Source: Laterigemmans sp052161645
GTDB lineage: Bacteria > Planctomycetota > Planctomycetia > Pirellulales > Pirellulaceae
Length of the DNA stretch: 64,000 bases
Direction: 5' to 3' (one strand)
Assembly (NCBI GenBank): GCA_052161645.1
Contig: CP197414.1
A model generated the notes under the pieces. That model was given only the letters and a program-made list of their open reading frames with translations. It did not search any database and was not told where the DNA came from. How positions within the stretch are numbered: the first letter of the stretch is position 1; each line of letters opens with the position of its first letter. The position numbers and the translations under genes are program-made. This document shows positions 31,201 to 37,515 of this stretch, one piece after another.

Positions 31201-34200
31201 GGGATCGATCGCGGATGAGAAATAGGTGTATGGATTGTTGAGGCGAACCGATAGCGGTGGGTCAGTAACAAATCCCGGGGCACGATTAATTGTTGCCAAT
31301 AGACTGCCGCGATAGTCAAACCTTTCATTTGTCGGATTGCGAAACTGTAGCATGAACCTCACTGCTTCACCCGGTTGCAAGTCACCATTGTTGGTCAGAG
31401 CGGTGATGTCATAGTAGGGTGCTCCAAGCAAGGATGGTGGGAATAGATCCGAGACATGCGTTTGTCCGCGAGGCGTTACGTTGGTGTAGTCAATCGGTGT
31501 GACTGCTAGTTTGTCGGTCTCAGAGACGGTAAATAAAAGTGGCCCGCGAAGTGGGTAGAGACCATTGTTGGTGATGGTGACACCGGCCGCCACTACTTGG
31601 CTGTCAATGTCATAGGTGGTGTGGTCATACGCCAGGGCAACCGCTGAAGTGGCATCGGTAAGGTGTCTCCAGTCACTCGCAGTAACGGTCGACTGGGCAG
31701 CGACCGGCGAGGGGGCAAACTCAGCAGGATTTGCAGGCGGGATTCGTAGATTCGCTGGTCCCGAAATCTGTTCAACGCCGGGGAACAGCGTCACGCGAGT
31801 TTGATTATCTTCGTCGTTGTTGACCAAACGCTGGATTAGCCGCAGAGGCATGCCGGCCTGCAGATGCGAGACATCAATTTCGATGATCGTCGTTGCGCCT
31901 TCGTGGCTGACGAATGTGCCCGCACCCAGCAGCACGACTTCATCCTCAGTATGGTTGAATAATGAGTCTCGGTTGGGGCTAATAATCGGAGCTAGCGGAA
32001 TTCCCCGGTCGTCCACGAGTGCGATTTCAAAAGCGTCATTGATGGAATCAGCATCGTGGTTGTCAAAGCTTAAGTCTGTAAATCGCAAACGCAGCCGATT
32101 TCTGTTCGGGAGCAACTCGAATCTTTGTTCGTAGGCGGTGACAAAACGATCATCTTCGGTTAGCAGCAAAATTTCCGGAAGCACCTCAATCGCGACCGGT
32201 TGTGTTGCTGATAGTGGCGGGGCGCCATTGTCGCTAACGTTGATCCAGAAACTATAGAAAGTCGGTTCGGCCAAGCTGTTGCTGGTCCAGTGAAAGCTGC
32301 CTGTTTGGCTATCGAGCGTCGCACCTGGAGGAACTTCTCCAGCCAAGGAATAGCTCAGCTGATTGGCTGGTAGATCGGGATCGCTAGCTTGTGCGGTAAA
32401 GCTGACTGACTCTCCTGGGCGGACGGCGAAGTCATTGATGGGTTGGAGATTTGGTGGTCGGTTAACCTCGTTGACGAGAACGTTGAAAGTGCTGCTCGTT
32501 CGTAACGCATTCATGGCGTCATCCGAAACGGTCACGGTAACAGGATAAGTACCTGGACCTTGTTGTTCATCGGGGGTCCAGCGAATCAGACCTTGGGAAT
32601 CGATTCGCAAACCGGCCGCCACCGCTTCCTCGTCCAGTTCGAAGAACAGCGTATCTGCAGGCAGATCGGGGTCTGTCGCCGTGACGGCCAATTGCCAGCC
32701 CAGCATCTCGTCAATCGTAACATCGGCGATCGGTTGGATTGTGGGAGGGCGATTGACTTCGCGAACGGTGAGCATGAATGTGCCAGTATCGTGCAACGGG
32801 GGAGAGCCGTTATCGACAACCTGCACGCTGATCGGAGTCATCAAGGGTCCGGAGCCTTCGTCGGTTTGCCACTCGATCACGCCCGTTTGCGGATCGATGT
32901 GCATGCCGGCGGGGATCGCCGTTGCGTCAGCGAAGCGGAAGCGTAGGTTATTCGCGGGAAAATCTTCGTCGCTCGCCGTCGCCATTACCCGCAGTGAGTC
33001 GCCTTCATTGATTGTGATTGCGTTCGGAACAGAGATCGTCGGCGCTTGGTTCACTTCTGACACATTGATGATTAAGCGATCGGAGTCAATGAGCTCAGGT
33101 GCCGCGGGATCAAATGCTTCGATGGGAATCACAAACCGTCCCGGCCCGTCGCGTTCCGAGGGACGCCAGGTAAACTCACCTGTGATTGCATCCAAGTTCG
33201 CATGCGTTGGAAATTCGTCGCTCAGTCGGTAGCGAACTTCGCGGTTCTCACCTCCGGGTGTTGCTGCAATCGTGACCTCCAGCAAGTCATGCTCGGGTAT
33301 GGTGAGTTCGGGCAACGGTTGCAATTGTGGAGGTCTGAAAGCGGTGTCTACTGTAATCAAAACCGACCGGCTGTCATGCAACGGTGGCGTGCCGTTATCC
33401 GTGACCGTGATGCGGAAAGAGAACGCGCCCGCTGCGACCGGTGTCCAAGTAAATTCACCACTGGTCGGGTTAATTTGCGCACCCAGCCCCAAAGCTGCTG
33501 GATCGATGGAATAGTTCAAGCTATTTTCCGGCAGATCAGTATCGCTGGCGATGTTCACCCAGCGGACCTCTTGCCCGATGGTGGTTGCTTGGTTGGCAAT
33601 CGCTGCCAATTGAGGAGCCTGATTGACCTCCGTGACATGGACTGTAAAGTTCCGTTGGCTCTCCGCACCGTCGGCATCACGCACCGTGACTGTGACCGGA
33701 AAACTGCCCGGCCCCTGTTGCTCGTTGGGTGTCCACTCGATCAAGCCTTCATTGTCAATCGTGATGCCGGCAGTTTTGGCCGCATTATCCAGCGAAAAGG
33801 ATAGACCAGTTGCTGCAACTGGTTGATCGTCATCGAAGGCACTGACGGCAAATTGCCAAGCTTGCTCCTCCGGTATCTGCTGGTCGGGAATCGGTTCCAG
33901 ATGGGGTGCTTGATTGACTTCGCGAACGTGAACGGTCCAAGACGTAGTCGAATGTAATGAGGGGACTCCGTTGTCGGTGACCTGGACTCTTATTTGATAG
34001 GAGCCAGGGCCATCCAATTCATTCGTCGGCCAGTTTAACACGCCCGTCACAGAGTCGAGTTGCAGTCGTGGAGACGGCGATTCAAGCAACGAAAATGTGA
34101 GCTGGTTTTCTGGTAAGTCTTGATCGGCAGCAAGCAATCGAATTTCGTAGCGGCTGCCCTCGTCAATGGTGACGTCGACTGGCTGCATAAGCTGCGGTCT

Positions 34201-35802
34201 GAGGTTTACCTCGCGGACATTGATTTGAATGGGCAAGCGATCGGCAAGTTGGGGATCATCGGCGTCCGCCGCAATGACAACGGGCGTGAAGACACCCGGC
34301 CCATCCAACTCGCTCGGTGTCCAAGTTAACATGCCGGTGACAGGATGAATGACCATTCCCGCCGGATGGGAAAATGGCTCGAGACCATAACGAATTTGTT
34401 GTTCCGAGTTGTTGGAGACCGTCGTAATCTGAAGACTAATGGGCGTTAGCTCGTCAATGGTCTGCGGGGGTACCGGATTAATGCTGGGGCGTTGCGCAAG
34501 CAGGCTGCGACGCAGCCATACACCGCGACGATCGATCGCCCCGCTGCCACTCCAAATGACTTGCAACGGGCCGCTGCCGAGTGCGATTGCTGAGTAGTTT
34601 TGATGCCCCGAGTTTTCGCCAGCCTGCTCGCTGACGATAAACTCCCCGGAACTGCTGGCTCCACCGGAGCCGAAAAATTTGGCATACACTTCCCAACCGC
34701 TGCCGTCTGGAATTCCTGAAGTCCAACTAATCGCGTAACGACCATCTTCGGCCATTGCCAAATCAGGATCCTTCTGAATTCCACCGCGCTGTGAATGTAC
34801 CAATTGGTCTGCTGCGCTTAGCGGGGTCCCATCATTTGCGAAGTGCCGCTTGTAGATATTCCAAGAATCCGTTTCCGGGGAAAAGCCGGACCAACTTACG
34901 AGGAACCGCCCCATATCATCGACGCCCACGCGACTTTGCTGCTGACTGGAGGCGGTTTCCGCGGAGACGAGTCGCTCGTTGCGGGCCGCGGGCAATCGTT
35001 CCTCACCTGTGACGAAAGGCGTTTCATGGAGAATATCGAAGCGAGTTGACCAGCGACCATTTGCTAAATCGTGGCTACTCCAAGTCACGATCGCTTGATT
35101 CTCGGGGCCGAGTACCACTGCCGGCGAGTTTTGAGTGCCCGACGTTGTCGCATTGATGCGATGTTGATTGCTGATCGCAGTTCCGTTTGCGTCAAACCAC
35201 CGTCGGAAGATACCTTCGGGTTCTGCGCTACCTGACGTTCCCTCCCATACGATGATGGTGTTACCATCGGAACCAACGCTCACATCACTGTTGCCCTGAT
35301 AGCCGGGGGTGACCTGATTAATTAAAATTTCGCCCGTTAACGGTTGGTCATTCACGTCATACCAACGGGCAAATACTCCTTGCTGGTCACCCGGGCCGCG
35401 ACCGTCCCAAGTGATGACATAGTTGCCATCTGCATAGACCGCTAGGTTTGGTCGCTGCTGTGCTCCAGTAATGGTCGTGTTGACACGCCGATCGGTCGAC
35501 GCGGCACCATCCTCAGGAATCCTCCTGAAAAATATTCCATCATTGTCAGTTGGCCCGCGACCATTGAATACGACTAATGTATCGCCGTTGGGGGCAATTT
35601 CTATGGCCGTGGATTGTTGTTCGCTGGTCTGCAGGCGAGGGACCAAGGTGTTAACAAGCTGTTCCAGCGGCTCGCTGGCCAGCATGCGCCGGTCCTCCAA
35701 CTGCTGATAGAGGTAGCGCCGTCGGTGACGCCGGTTGCTAAGTAATTCACTGGAAGATCTGCGTTTTAGCCCGAATCTCGAAGCATCGTCATGCTGAGTC
35801 AT
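16264..35802 (-). CDS. Giant RHS/YD-repeat protein with Ig-like repeats, split vWA domain and C-terminal DUF2235 (Tle1-like) lipase domain
   Basis: A 6512-aa protein. The N-terminus is basic with an LEPR-type signal (LEDRRMLAS, about residue 35). Residues about 45-430 form a repeated beta-propeller-like region with NGDTLVVFNGRG-type blades. About 28 He_PIG Ig-like repeats follow, in three blocks. A vWA domain begins near 1763 (MIDAS DESGSM, Asp1768) and appears to resume near 2390, with PPC-like beta domains inserted between. From about 4490 (SYQFVATDLQIPLVGMP) the protein is an RHS/YD-repeat shell ending in the RHS-associated core near 6115-6160 (RTYQPQLGRFLQADSF, then NAPLTYRDPSG). The last 345 residues are a DUF2235 hydrolase domain. 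The start lies inside the upstream CAP gene (14-bp overlap) and the end overlaps the lipoprotein gene by 4 bp. It is probably a secreted antibacterial or anti-eukaryotic toxin. No secretion-system genes are nearby. Confidence 0.9.
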   Translation of the reverse strand: MTQHDDASRFGLKRRSSSELLSNRRHRRRYLYQQLEDRRMLASEPLEQLVNTLVPRLQTSEQQSTAIEIAPNGDTLVVFNGRGPTDNDGIFFRRIPEDGAASTDRRVNTTITGAQQRPNLAVYADGNYVITWDGRGPGDQQGVFARWYDVNDQPLTGEILINQVTPGYQGNSDVSVGSDGNTIIVWEGTSGSAEPEGIFRRWFDANGTAISNQHRINATTSGTQNSPAVVLGPENQAIVTWSSHDLANGRWSTRFDILHETPFVTGEERLPAARNERLVSAETASSQQQSRVGVDDMGRFLVSWSGFSPETDSWNIYKRHFANDGTPLSAADQLVHSQRGGIQKDPDLAMAEDGRYAISWTSGIPDGSGWEVYAKFFGSGGASSSGEFIVSEQAGENSGHQNYSAIALGSGPLQVIWSGSGAIDRRGVWLRRSLLAQRPSINPVPPQTIDELTPISLQITTVSNNSEQQIRYGLEPFSHPAGMVIHPVTGMLTWTPSELDGPGVFTPVVIAADADDPQLADRLPIQINVREVNLRPQLMQPVDVTIDEGSRYEIRLLAADQDLPENQLTFSLLESPSPRLQLDSVTGVLNWPTNELDGPGSYQIRVQVTDNGVPSLHSTTSWTVHVREVNQAPHLEPIPDQQIPEEQAWQFAVSAFDDDQPVAATGLSFSLDNAAKTAGITIDNEGLIEWTPNEQQGPGSFPVTVTVRDADGAESQRNFTVHVTEVNQAPQLAAIANQATTIGQEVRWVNIASDTDLPENSLNYSIDPAALGLGAQINPTSGEFTWTPVAAGAFSFRITVTDNGTPPLHDSRSVLITVDTAFRPPQLQPLPELTIPEHDLLEVTIAATPGGENREVRYRLSDEFPTHANLDAITGEFTWRPSERDGPGRFVIPIEAFDPAAPELIDSDRLIINVSEVNQAPTISVPNAITINEGDSLRVMATASDEDFPANNLRFRFADATAIPAGMHIDPQTGVIEWQTDEGSGPLMTPISVQVVDNGSPPLHDTGTFMLTVREVNRPPTIQPIADVTIDEMLGWQLAVTATDPDLPADTLFFELDEEAVAAGLRIDSQGLIRWTPDEQQGPGTYPVTVTVSDDAMNALRTSSTFNVLVNEVNRPPNLQPINDFAVRPGESVSFTAQASDPDLPANQLSYSLAGEVPPGATLDSQTGSFHWTSNSLAEPTFYSFWINVSDNGAPPLSATQPVAIEVLPEILLLTEDDRFVTAYEQRFELLPNRNRLRLRFTDLSFDNHDADSINDAFEIALVDDRGIPLAPIISPNRDSLFNHTEDEVVLLGAGTFVSHEGATTIIEIDVSHLQAGMPLRLIQRLVNNDEDNQTRVTLFPGVEQISGPANLRIPPANPAEFAPSPVAAQSTVTASDWRHLTDATSAVALAYDHTTYDIDSQVVAAGVTITNNGLYPLRGPLLFTVSETDKLAVTPIDYTNVTPRGQTHVSDLFPPSLLGAPYYDITALTNNGDLQPGEAVRFMLQFRNPTNERFDYRGSLLATINRAPGFVTDPPLSVRLNNPYTYFSSAIDPEDDRLNYQLQAGPVGMSIDAESGQLQWTPGPEATGRHVIVITATDPFGLSARQTYQLHVVDDHPLANQPPTFITAPVVDAYANQQYVYRPLAADPDFDALTYDVVIAPDGFQMPTENAGPSHEASLVTWTPTVADVGRTFNVTLRANDDRGGEAWQDYTIRVHPLADNLPPLIVSTPETEFLLPIFQLPEAVGNVAPEEVIELLAVGQSTTFPASVTLPPDTLLTTADVVFVIDESGSMREQGWMQELIPALDAALIEKGIGNNQYALVGYGSFSEIPRIVTETLDFEVILYGSSGVAIDRQVVRAGTPIEPIPLPTDDDYQLAVTRYRPLPSEPSEASLDPTADLDFQFIATREENSPINRENWGHHSGTLTEGQTEIEFIASAGDMLMIDGVLGDGVSAKLRDPNGNVVAAEFSLLDDFSPTLLRHSGSYQLQLTGITATPFSLQLLSPLLDGSSLSLGQTVESSLATSEHVSVYTFNADEANQLFLDRLRPASGSLLTNSTANFDLTLVGPEGVVAESRIRTDLFGAAPLDLPYDLGAVPLTQSGDYAIIVSTSELATHSTATSYSFQLSNLVTSSIPLSLDSPFSDELENAAEANSYELILSGNSLLSVQLETPQHAAASWTLLDPTGLPISSGELTNGLIIDAQPIRSSGEHRLLVQAHANNLETVEFELLASATPGNIDAYSGLPFELNTAVTGSFGETDRQDYTISLQAGHVVFPTLVEPHGDTVGWRILAPSGGILFEETGGDDLLPGTKVDGDELPNPRRLIAPETGLYQVQILQQSLAEAFTFAIAGVEHDLVWQAKTTGQTTPSGSLEVYRFTGQAGHSLELRSHDDEALFGSAEIASERANYLRAIGDVEDGYWGINHALEHLPFRTHASRQIILLTDESRDPVRLDLTKAQIKSQLEQASAALHVVAKAELSPTDEQLTPNALGVNISPEVPVSQDSFTFFYPDGDGTFHASVGNGLRIDNAEETTREDYVDLAVELDGSAWNIEYLREPGTAGELQRSSFTSALVSTLTNEIARQAVVDLVVTPDDAPISVGEPTFSDQTVTFPVTLLGDGDAWNFDLNFIDANLPGVTYGSIPGAIAAAYQYRVRAIDPEGDPITYGLPGAETLGASFDAKAQQMYWAPTEPGQYSFMSTAADPLGGVDEQHWTVSVSQSVIANTPPTLLEVDLLETEIDRPLRQRLEAFDANGDRVTFSLIPEPNNGHLPPLGMTLDPYSGQLDWTPNREQIGLHRVHVMALDGRGGRDFTELSIQVTPPRTHENSSPKIESTPMRAAVIDLPYRYQVIANDADGDPLTYSLAWGPNGMMIDPETGMLGWAPTAEQSGNHQIIIRVEDNQGGLVLQDYVLTAVASNIPPVINSTPQLVTGLNLPWTYRPTALDANGDLAQFSLATDQPNPSGAEFDNSFNIIRWTPTDVGVYQFNLLADDYRGGRTSHVFEVTVLAEAPPVFLHKVDVVSRIGESVEAIILLGGGIQPSDLTLSVSEQASSQGVQISRITCPTEHETCATAFKLRWLPESLGDFSFPLIARHTNGLQSTSTARIQVVSENANSNPPKFNSTPTGPAVVGIPWLYQVRANDPEGTRITYSLSGASPAGMSIDAATGLITWLPNHPAEPQEITVVASDASAVSSAHTFMLAAVERHDNLAPRFNTIPLTQIRIGTNWQYASRAIDAEGDRISYALNDAAITAGIAVDQTTGLVTWTPHHLQTVEVVLTATDALGAASSQLLPLEVKPAKNSPPRITSTALGPAIVGQSWSYHPTAFDADGDHLYFSIESSETYPGLEIDHRTGRVTYQSLQFNVLDFEIVVNDSKGGVAKERVQLDVIERPFQDLSGSPQITSKPAGIARLDQPWTYQVTAIDPNSQALTYELNTEAIDRGVLIDTTTGRLTWTPTSLTSQRVTITVINAADKSTQQTFTLRVQRSNRSPQFLSAPSGAIWQDQRWEYPLRVQDPDGHAVTLSLDDASVELGTAISEEGILSWTPDQLMNTQVQVTAEDEYGLNAIQSFALNVIPAHASTNNPPRFISKPPISAGLLEPYTYRAAAISADAILSPQSPMHYHIDRGPIGMTINASSGDISWTPRRLGSVEIEIVATDFADRQSRQIVRLEVVPTVRKNQPPLFLSTPLGPAARDLPYEYPLRVVDHDGDRLTYTLTGEAAELGMRIDADGVLRWLPTDAGRYTVAVQVVDSLGGIASQEFTLVVLENAPPRITSLPPTRIASGEELTHTVTAIDPNGETLLFQLEEGPLGALLNPSTGDLTWLPEKTGGHSFIISVSDQNGGYERQAFDLQVFDPNLNQPPFIIGQPRNKIQFGVEYRYQITAVDQEHDSIIFSLSSGPAGLTVTPHGQLQWSPTADQLTDTAGHPVRVLASDSRGASSEAEWMIRVGATAENEPPVIRGTPQASAIAGRVYQTALDALDPDGDTVYWSLTGPPAGMTIGDNGVLQWTPTLDEIGTHTFTATAMDQSGASNSIGFQISVRGNNSPAQLSGNPSTHHRVDTHYKATFHFSDPDNDDVELRFLTGFPSHGATLDTSSGVMNWLPTELGEYQFTINARDSFGEGTTIRFSLTIDETGPNDPPEFLDTEPGIAEAGLPYARVFLASDPEQDTLTYSLITGPENATFDDAGLLSWDVPLELLDQTVEVVLQASDIAGNQAQYHFQLSVREANEPPEIISEPLDEIVAGQFYQYNFAATDPNQDQLDYQLVAGPAGMQVDAATGRVEWTSTAADTGEQIISLAVTDGRISEPITQSFTLRVAADTEPPTVHVATDRLLVEPNESIVFLLSAFDNVAVTDRTLFIADEPLATDAQGYAVYRFSAPGHYTIRGEAEDAAENTASTEIDVIVRDPNDQPVEIFFTNVAENASFTEPSTIRATISDPENQLSSIRLFLTTSDGSFAPRLLAEYQASGGDFLPPFQDGEIGTLDPTLLSNGSYQLILEATDAGEGLSTKKVPIQIDGTLKLGSYQFVATDLQIPLVGMPLAIRRVYNSLDADRPGDFGVGWNLDVGVTKISIDPQTLGGVGQGKYQSFIDGTRLHVVLPDGRSEGFTFAPDPIPGFTGHPPIYQPRFIPDPGNETSLSGPDELIRFIAGQYVTESNVAYHPADPELGNFYELKHGNRSVRRITASSGKTESIQDRNGIKITFEEDRFVSNTGVSIEIERDYRNRIVAIVDPRGNRVTYDYNIQDQLIAVTDRFNNTRPIEQRKSTVLSYTQEGPPRLQKVVDADGIQQFAGQIDLNGRLITQLDPFGNQVSQAVDSTARTRNTVVGGVSLAETTYDSRGQLATITDFTGSRTEFTFSAAGKPEQITRNLYDEATGELAEQFVYAMELDDAGRVLSRTAPDGQTSRYIYDPFTGEFIAEIDPLGNRTSYELDERGNLLSITKPDQQMIRYTRDEYGNALSAHLVDLSAGSAGDCEDSPLSTSICYAERVLFETEFDDQGRQVRHTDSFGNHTTTTYDANNNVVLTAVTSPSDNSGKVVTTWNHDANDRPQGRQVQLISSTGITQKSTQIARNFDNSGRLLNEASSDGESTSSQFNAAGRPVIMESLGANGETQLIYQIFNHQGQPEIVTNPVPSGQLPNTAKRFHYDLTGQVIRTDALVGLQLSIEEVAGRPHVTLIEAGQIIAGATAEPDGINHPELIATEDGRSIMRVRDYLGRTIEATTTVRGDDGSSIVRRTRTAYDEFGRVLTATDPFDGEHSGPITGVRYTYDSLDQQLRSDRVSGLLIEIVTRDDGTQAAEVVEPGQLLDNDRWDFDDAGRVILRRETDGSTVAMAYDGRGRLVSQTTTVVSDTEPVLISLTVYEDARDDNLLSIVQLAPVTAAELGTAAVRATRTVRDQANRVHLVEFLTNVIATVEELAGGRVQTSLVTAGQVVGRETTLYDSLGRVVRSTNASGGHRDYSYDQLGNTISVTEEAYFDVDLGLTVRPRTEFNFEGRRRIATTAGVRVLPSGEINRAEQRVVSFGYDDAGRANTTIFPDGSSERIQHNALNQLIAEIDAAGRETLYEYNSEGALNAVILPLISADDTSLGSYHPRTEFEYDDWGNRIVTRSGVIQRTDGTLDYSQAREARDYYDAAGDLIASQRPKGLREQREYDAQARIKRIIRPDQSIESFVWSEDPLDPGLIQTEYFQDAASYAAGEPTDWTRADTDIRGNVTQDFAAGEIHRKFDGSQRLVSLTTPGGEIRYEYNALGQLRSAATFARNDPEQLQGRVEYTYDQSARLASVTLTHSDGSSLSPVAGYQYAYDVFGRIRRILHPDGTIELYDYDLLGRTAQIRYLVEDSTPQTWEDNLVLASFEYHFDPAGNRERVVETFGDPLGQPIEVREIELRHDAADRLVEYVVTDNLGVSVTTYDYDAAHNRTQQGIDQDADGIVDLAIAYEYDLADRILAETHWIDGVESLNKQYEYRPGATAIHKVTSRDAATDLVLSETEFTYDLRGYLIGEWERTHGGVEISRSRDLVRGPHGELMEQREVVWEANEIVHEQTLQMIVDPLSPSGHSQLFEARDLATGATERQIVTGHRVLAESDSTSTLHSLWSDVVGSTRVKKPLSEELNAVTHYGAFGTPTSDLTTLHGYAGEIQNPSSGRVFLRQRTYQPQLGRFLQADSFSGIAMEPTSLNRYIYSSNAPLTYRDPSGNLFVLIDGTWNHDRVEFLEEGEDFSNIKQLRDAFLTIGSPSDIIYRRGVGNPVDNNIFGSMLGGGFGMGLLDIIATAISRTVTALTDMSDEIYLSGFSRGGVASIQYAHELKRTLPAARIRMMAIYDPVGSISFPGNGINPGFNLSLAGNVMEAESLIAWQEDRGFFPGVNLHSRRAKQRVTYGLHSDVGGGYGTAPLQLIQDALFQFHDIHTNAGLALDPVGVPCPLCDGDDSHYPHSADTYLKQGGKTMGELGRPMVEHPMPGELGLAFFAEAMDLRRVGITRAEANAVMANWIPAKMDEFHSHADLVSDIPIVQYLGPVYVAWNLAALHASHIHFWVNRI
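16267..17296 (-). other. C-terminal DUF2235/Tle1-like lipase (toxin) domain of the RHS protein
   Basis: It starts only a few residues after the DPSG that closes the RHS core. Visible motifs are LFVLIDGTWN, YRRGVGNP, GGGFGMGL, the nucleophile elbow GFSRGG (Ser6267), MAIYDPVGS, and LHSDVGGGYG (His6355, Asp6357). These match DUF2235, the family of type VI lipase effector Tle1, alpha/beta-hydrolase phospholipases. The order and spacing suggest an intact domain. Substrate and catalytic activity are inferred from the family. Confidence 0.8.
22915..27960 (-). repeat. Array of about 18 He_PIG Ig-like repeats (third block)
   Basis: Coding repeats of about 90 residues, each with a core such as PAGMSIDAATGLITWLP followed by a VTATD-x-G-type strand. 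They form the stalk between the vWA region and the RHS shell. They have diverged at DNA level but are regular in protein sequence. Confidence 0.8.
30690..31290 (-). repeat. Two He_PIG Ig-like repeats (second block)
   Basis: Two repeats (GMSIDAESGQLQWTPGP and the diverged PDGFQMP...VTWTPTVADVG) directly precede the first half of the vWA domain. Confidence 0.7.
32195..34480 (-). repeat. Array of eight He_PIG Ig-like repeats (first block)
   Basis: Eight coding repeats near the N-terminus. Many share a P-x-E-x-x-G-P-G motif after the TWTP core, a subtype distinct from the third block. They are separated from the second block by a DUF11/CARDB-like segment of about 250 residues. Confidence 0.75.
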
Positions 35803-37093
35803 AAGTCGTTGAGAATCTAGAAGGAGAGGTTAGCGTATCGAGTGAGGGATCAAAACCTTCCTCAGCCGCCGGACTGGTCTTTTCTTCTGTCCCATCCCAG
35901 AGCCCTGCCAGCCAAAAAACTGGCGCTGGTGCGGATACATTGGCCTCGCCCTCGCCAACTCGCCGATTCAGGTAGTTAATTACCAAGAGCGCATCGAGGG
36001 GGCTGGCAAATTGATCGCCGTTGGTATCGATGTGGGAGATGATCGGTTGTTGGTTTGTCCACTCCAACCTGCCGGCGCCATGCCGATTGAGATGATTGAT
36101 GACCGCTAGCGCATCGAGTGGCTCGACAGTGCCATTTTGATTAACATCTACGTGACGGTACGGAGCGGTCCAAAGCGATCGTGAGCGGAAGTTCACTTGG
36201 GCATCGCCGCCGGCAATAAAGTCGACTTGAACATTGTCTTCGCGAACGATCACTGCTTGTTCGATTGGCGAACTTAGCCCAACACCGCTGGTCACCAGGT
36301 AATGAACCCCACTGCCGACACGTAGGGTATAAGCTCCCGTGCTATCGGATCGAGTAATCAACGCACCCGATTTGACCTCGACTCCCGCAATACCTTCCCC
36401 GGCGTCAAACTGGCCGTTGAAATTTACATCATCGTAAACAACCCCGGTCATAAATCGGTCAGCGGCGGCTCGATGTCCAAGCGCGATGACCCAGTAGTTT
36501 TCAAAGGCACTTGCGGGCCGGCTGCCAAACCCGACTCCAATTTCTTGATGAGCGGCAAATACTTCGTCCACTCCCAGCAATGCGTCACGCCGTGATTGAT
36601 TGCTGTTGTCATTGCTGTCTAGCAGTTCAGCCAACGCCGCAGCCGGATCGACGAGCGAGTTCCCGCCAGCAATCAACTCGACGTTGTTGGCGTCGTCGCC
36701 AAGCCAGCTGGCCAGTTCATAAACAGCTTGACGGACTCGCAAATTAGCCGTCACTCCTGTCTCGGGATGAATGTGGGAAAAAAAATTGAGTTCCGCCATG
36801 CTATTGGCGTATTCGCTGGCAGCTTGCGCTAGTTCGCGATTGATCGCTAGCGGCTGTGTACCTGTTGTCGTTTTGATGTCACTTGCACCAGAGTTGATGG
36901 TCTTCGGTGACGTTACCCGGTGGCGATTTAGTTGATATATAAGCTCGGTTTCCATCGCGGCTGTATCCGCAGCGCATAGCAACCGCTCGGCAAAACGCTC
37001 GAAAACTAACTTGCGAATCGCCTCAAACTTGCTCGCCCGCCATGGCCGTTTTCCGCATAGTCTCATACTGTGCAGAGATGATAGGTTGTGCAT
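35789..37093 (-). CDS. Secreted CAP-domain protein with SdrD-like and dockerin domains
   Basis: A 434-aa protein. The basic N-terminus contains an LEPR-like signal (FERFAERLLCAAD, about residues 31-43). Residues about 45-215 are a bacterial CAP/SCP-like domain: HRVTSPKTINSGASD, a helix with ELAQAASEYANSMAELNFFSHIHPETG (shown here only in outline), and GVGFGSRPASAFENYWVIALG. An SdrD/Cna-B-like module follows (GVVYDDVNFNGQFDAG). Two dockerin repeats lie at about 315-380 (DVNQNGTVEPLDALAVI, DTNGDQFASPLDALLVI). The function of bacterial CAP proteins is unsettled. It is the first gene of the RHS operon and its end overlaps the RHS start by 14 bp. The start at 37093 is the longest; an internal ATG at 37063 is possible, and neither has a clear Shine-Dalgarno. 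Confidence 0.85.
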   Translation of the reverse strand: MHNLSSLHSMRLCGKRPWRASKFEAIRKLVFERFAERLLCAADTAAMETELIYQLNRHRVTSPKTINSGASDIKTTTGTQPLAINRELAQAASEYANSMAELNFFSHIHPETGVTANLRVRQAVYELASWLGDDANNVELIAGGNSLVDPAAALAELLDSNDNSNQSRRDALLGVDEVFAAHQEIGVGFGSRPASAFENYWVIALGHRAAADRFMTGVVYDDVNFNGQFDAGEGIAGVEVKSGALITRSDSTGAYTLRVGSGVHYLVTSGVGLSSPIEQAVIVREDNVQVDFIAGGDAQVNFRSRSLWTAPYRHVDVNQNGTVEPLDALAVINHLNRHGAGRLEWTNQQPIISHIDTNGDQFASPLDALLVINYLNRRVGEGEANVSAPAPVFWLAGLWDGTEEKTSPAAEEGFDPSLDTLTSPSRFSTTYDSA

Positions 37094-37515
37094 GTATCAG
37101 ATCGATGACACTTTAAGAGTTTGATAAGTATTCTTGAAAATCGGTTGTTGGAACGTAGCGAGTTGGTGAGTGAGTTGCAACTTTTTTAGATATGGAATCT
37201 CGAGTCTTGGCAAGTGATTCACTGGGCAGCAGCTTTTTGGACTGGTTGGTGGACGTTAGGCACCAGCTTCGCGCAGGAGAAATGCGACCACTTCTAAACC
37301 GGCTGGTTTGTCAGTCAGCACTGCTGCTGGCGAGCAGGCGTGTTGGATCACCAACATCGCGGCGTGACTAAGGTTTTTCCTTAGAGAGCGGGTTTTGCTG
37401 TTGGGGCGGGAATCATTTAAGATGGGAGTTGGACAGGAGAACCCAGAGGATTGTTTGGTCGGGTTTTCCCTTGCCCTCCTCTCCCCTTCCCTCCACTTGC
37501 TTGTGCTTTTTCGGT
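37094..37515. other. Divergent intergenic region between the RHS operon and the dehydrogenase gene
   Basis: About 420 bases that should hold both promoters. A pyrimidine-rich tract at about 37466-37500 lies just before the dehydrogenase start. I see no clear -35/-10 pair, no RNA gene and no strong hairpin. Confidence 0.5.

Noticed and set aside
22915..34480. Regular spacing suggesting a CRISPR or DNA satellite array
   Set aside because: The periodicity is about 270 bases, diverged at DNA level, and entirely within one open frame; it reflects protein repeats.
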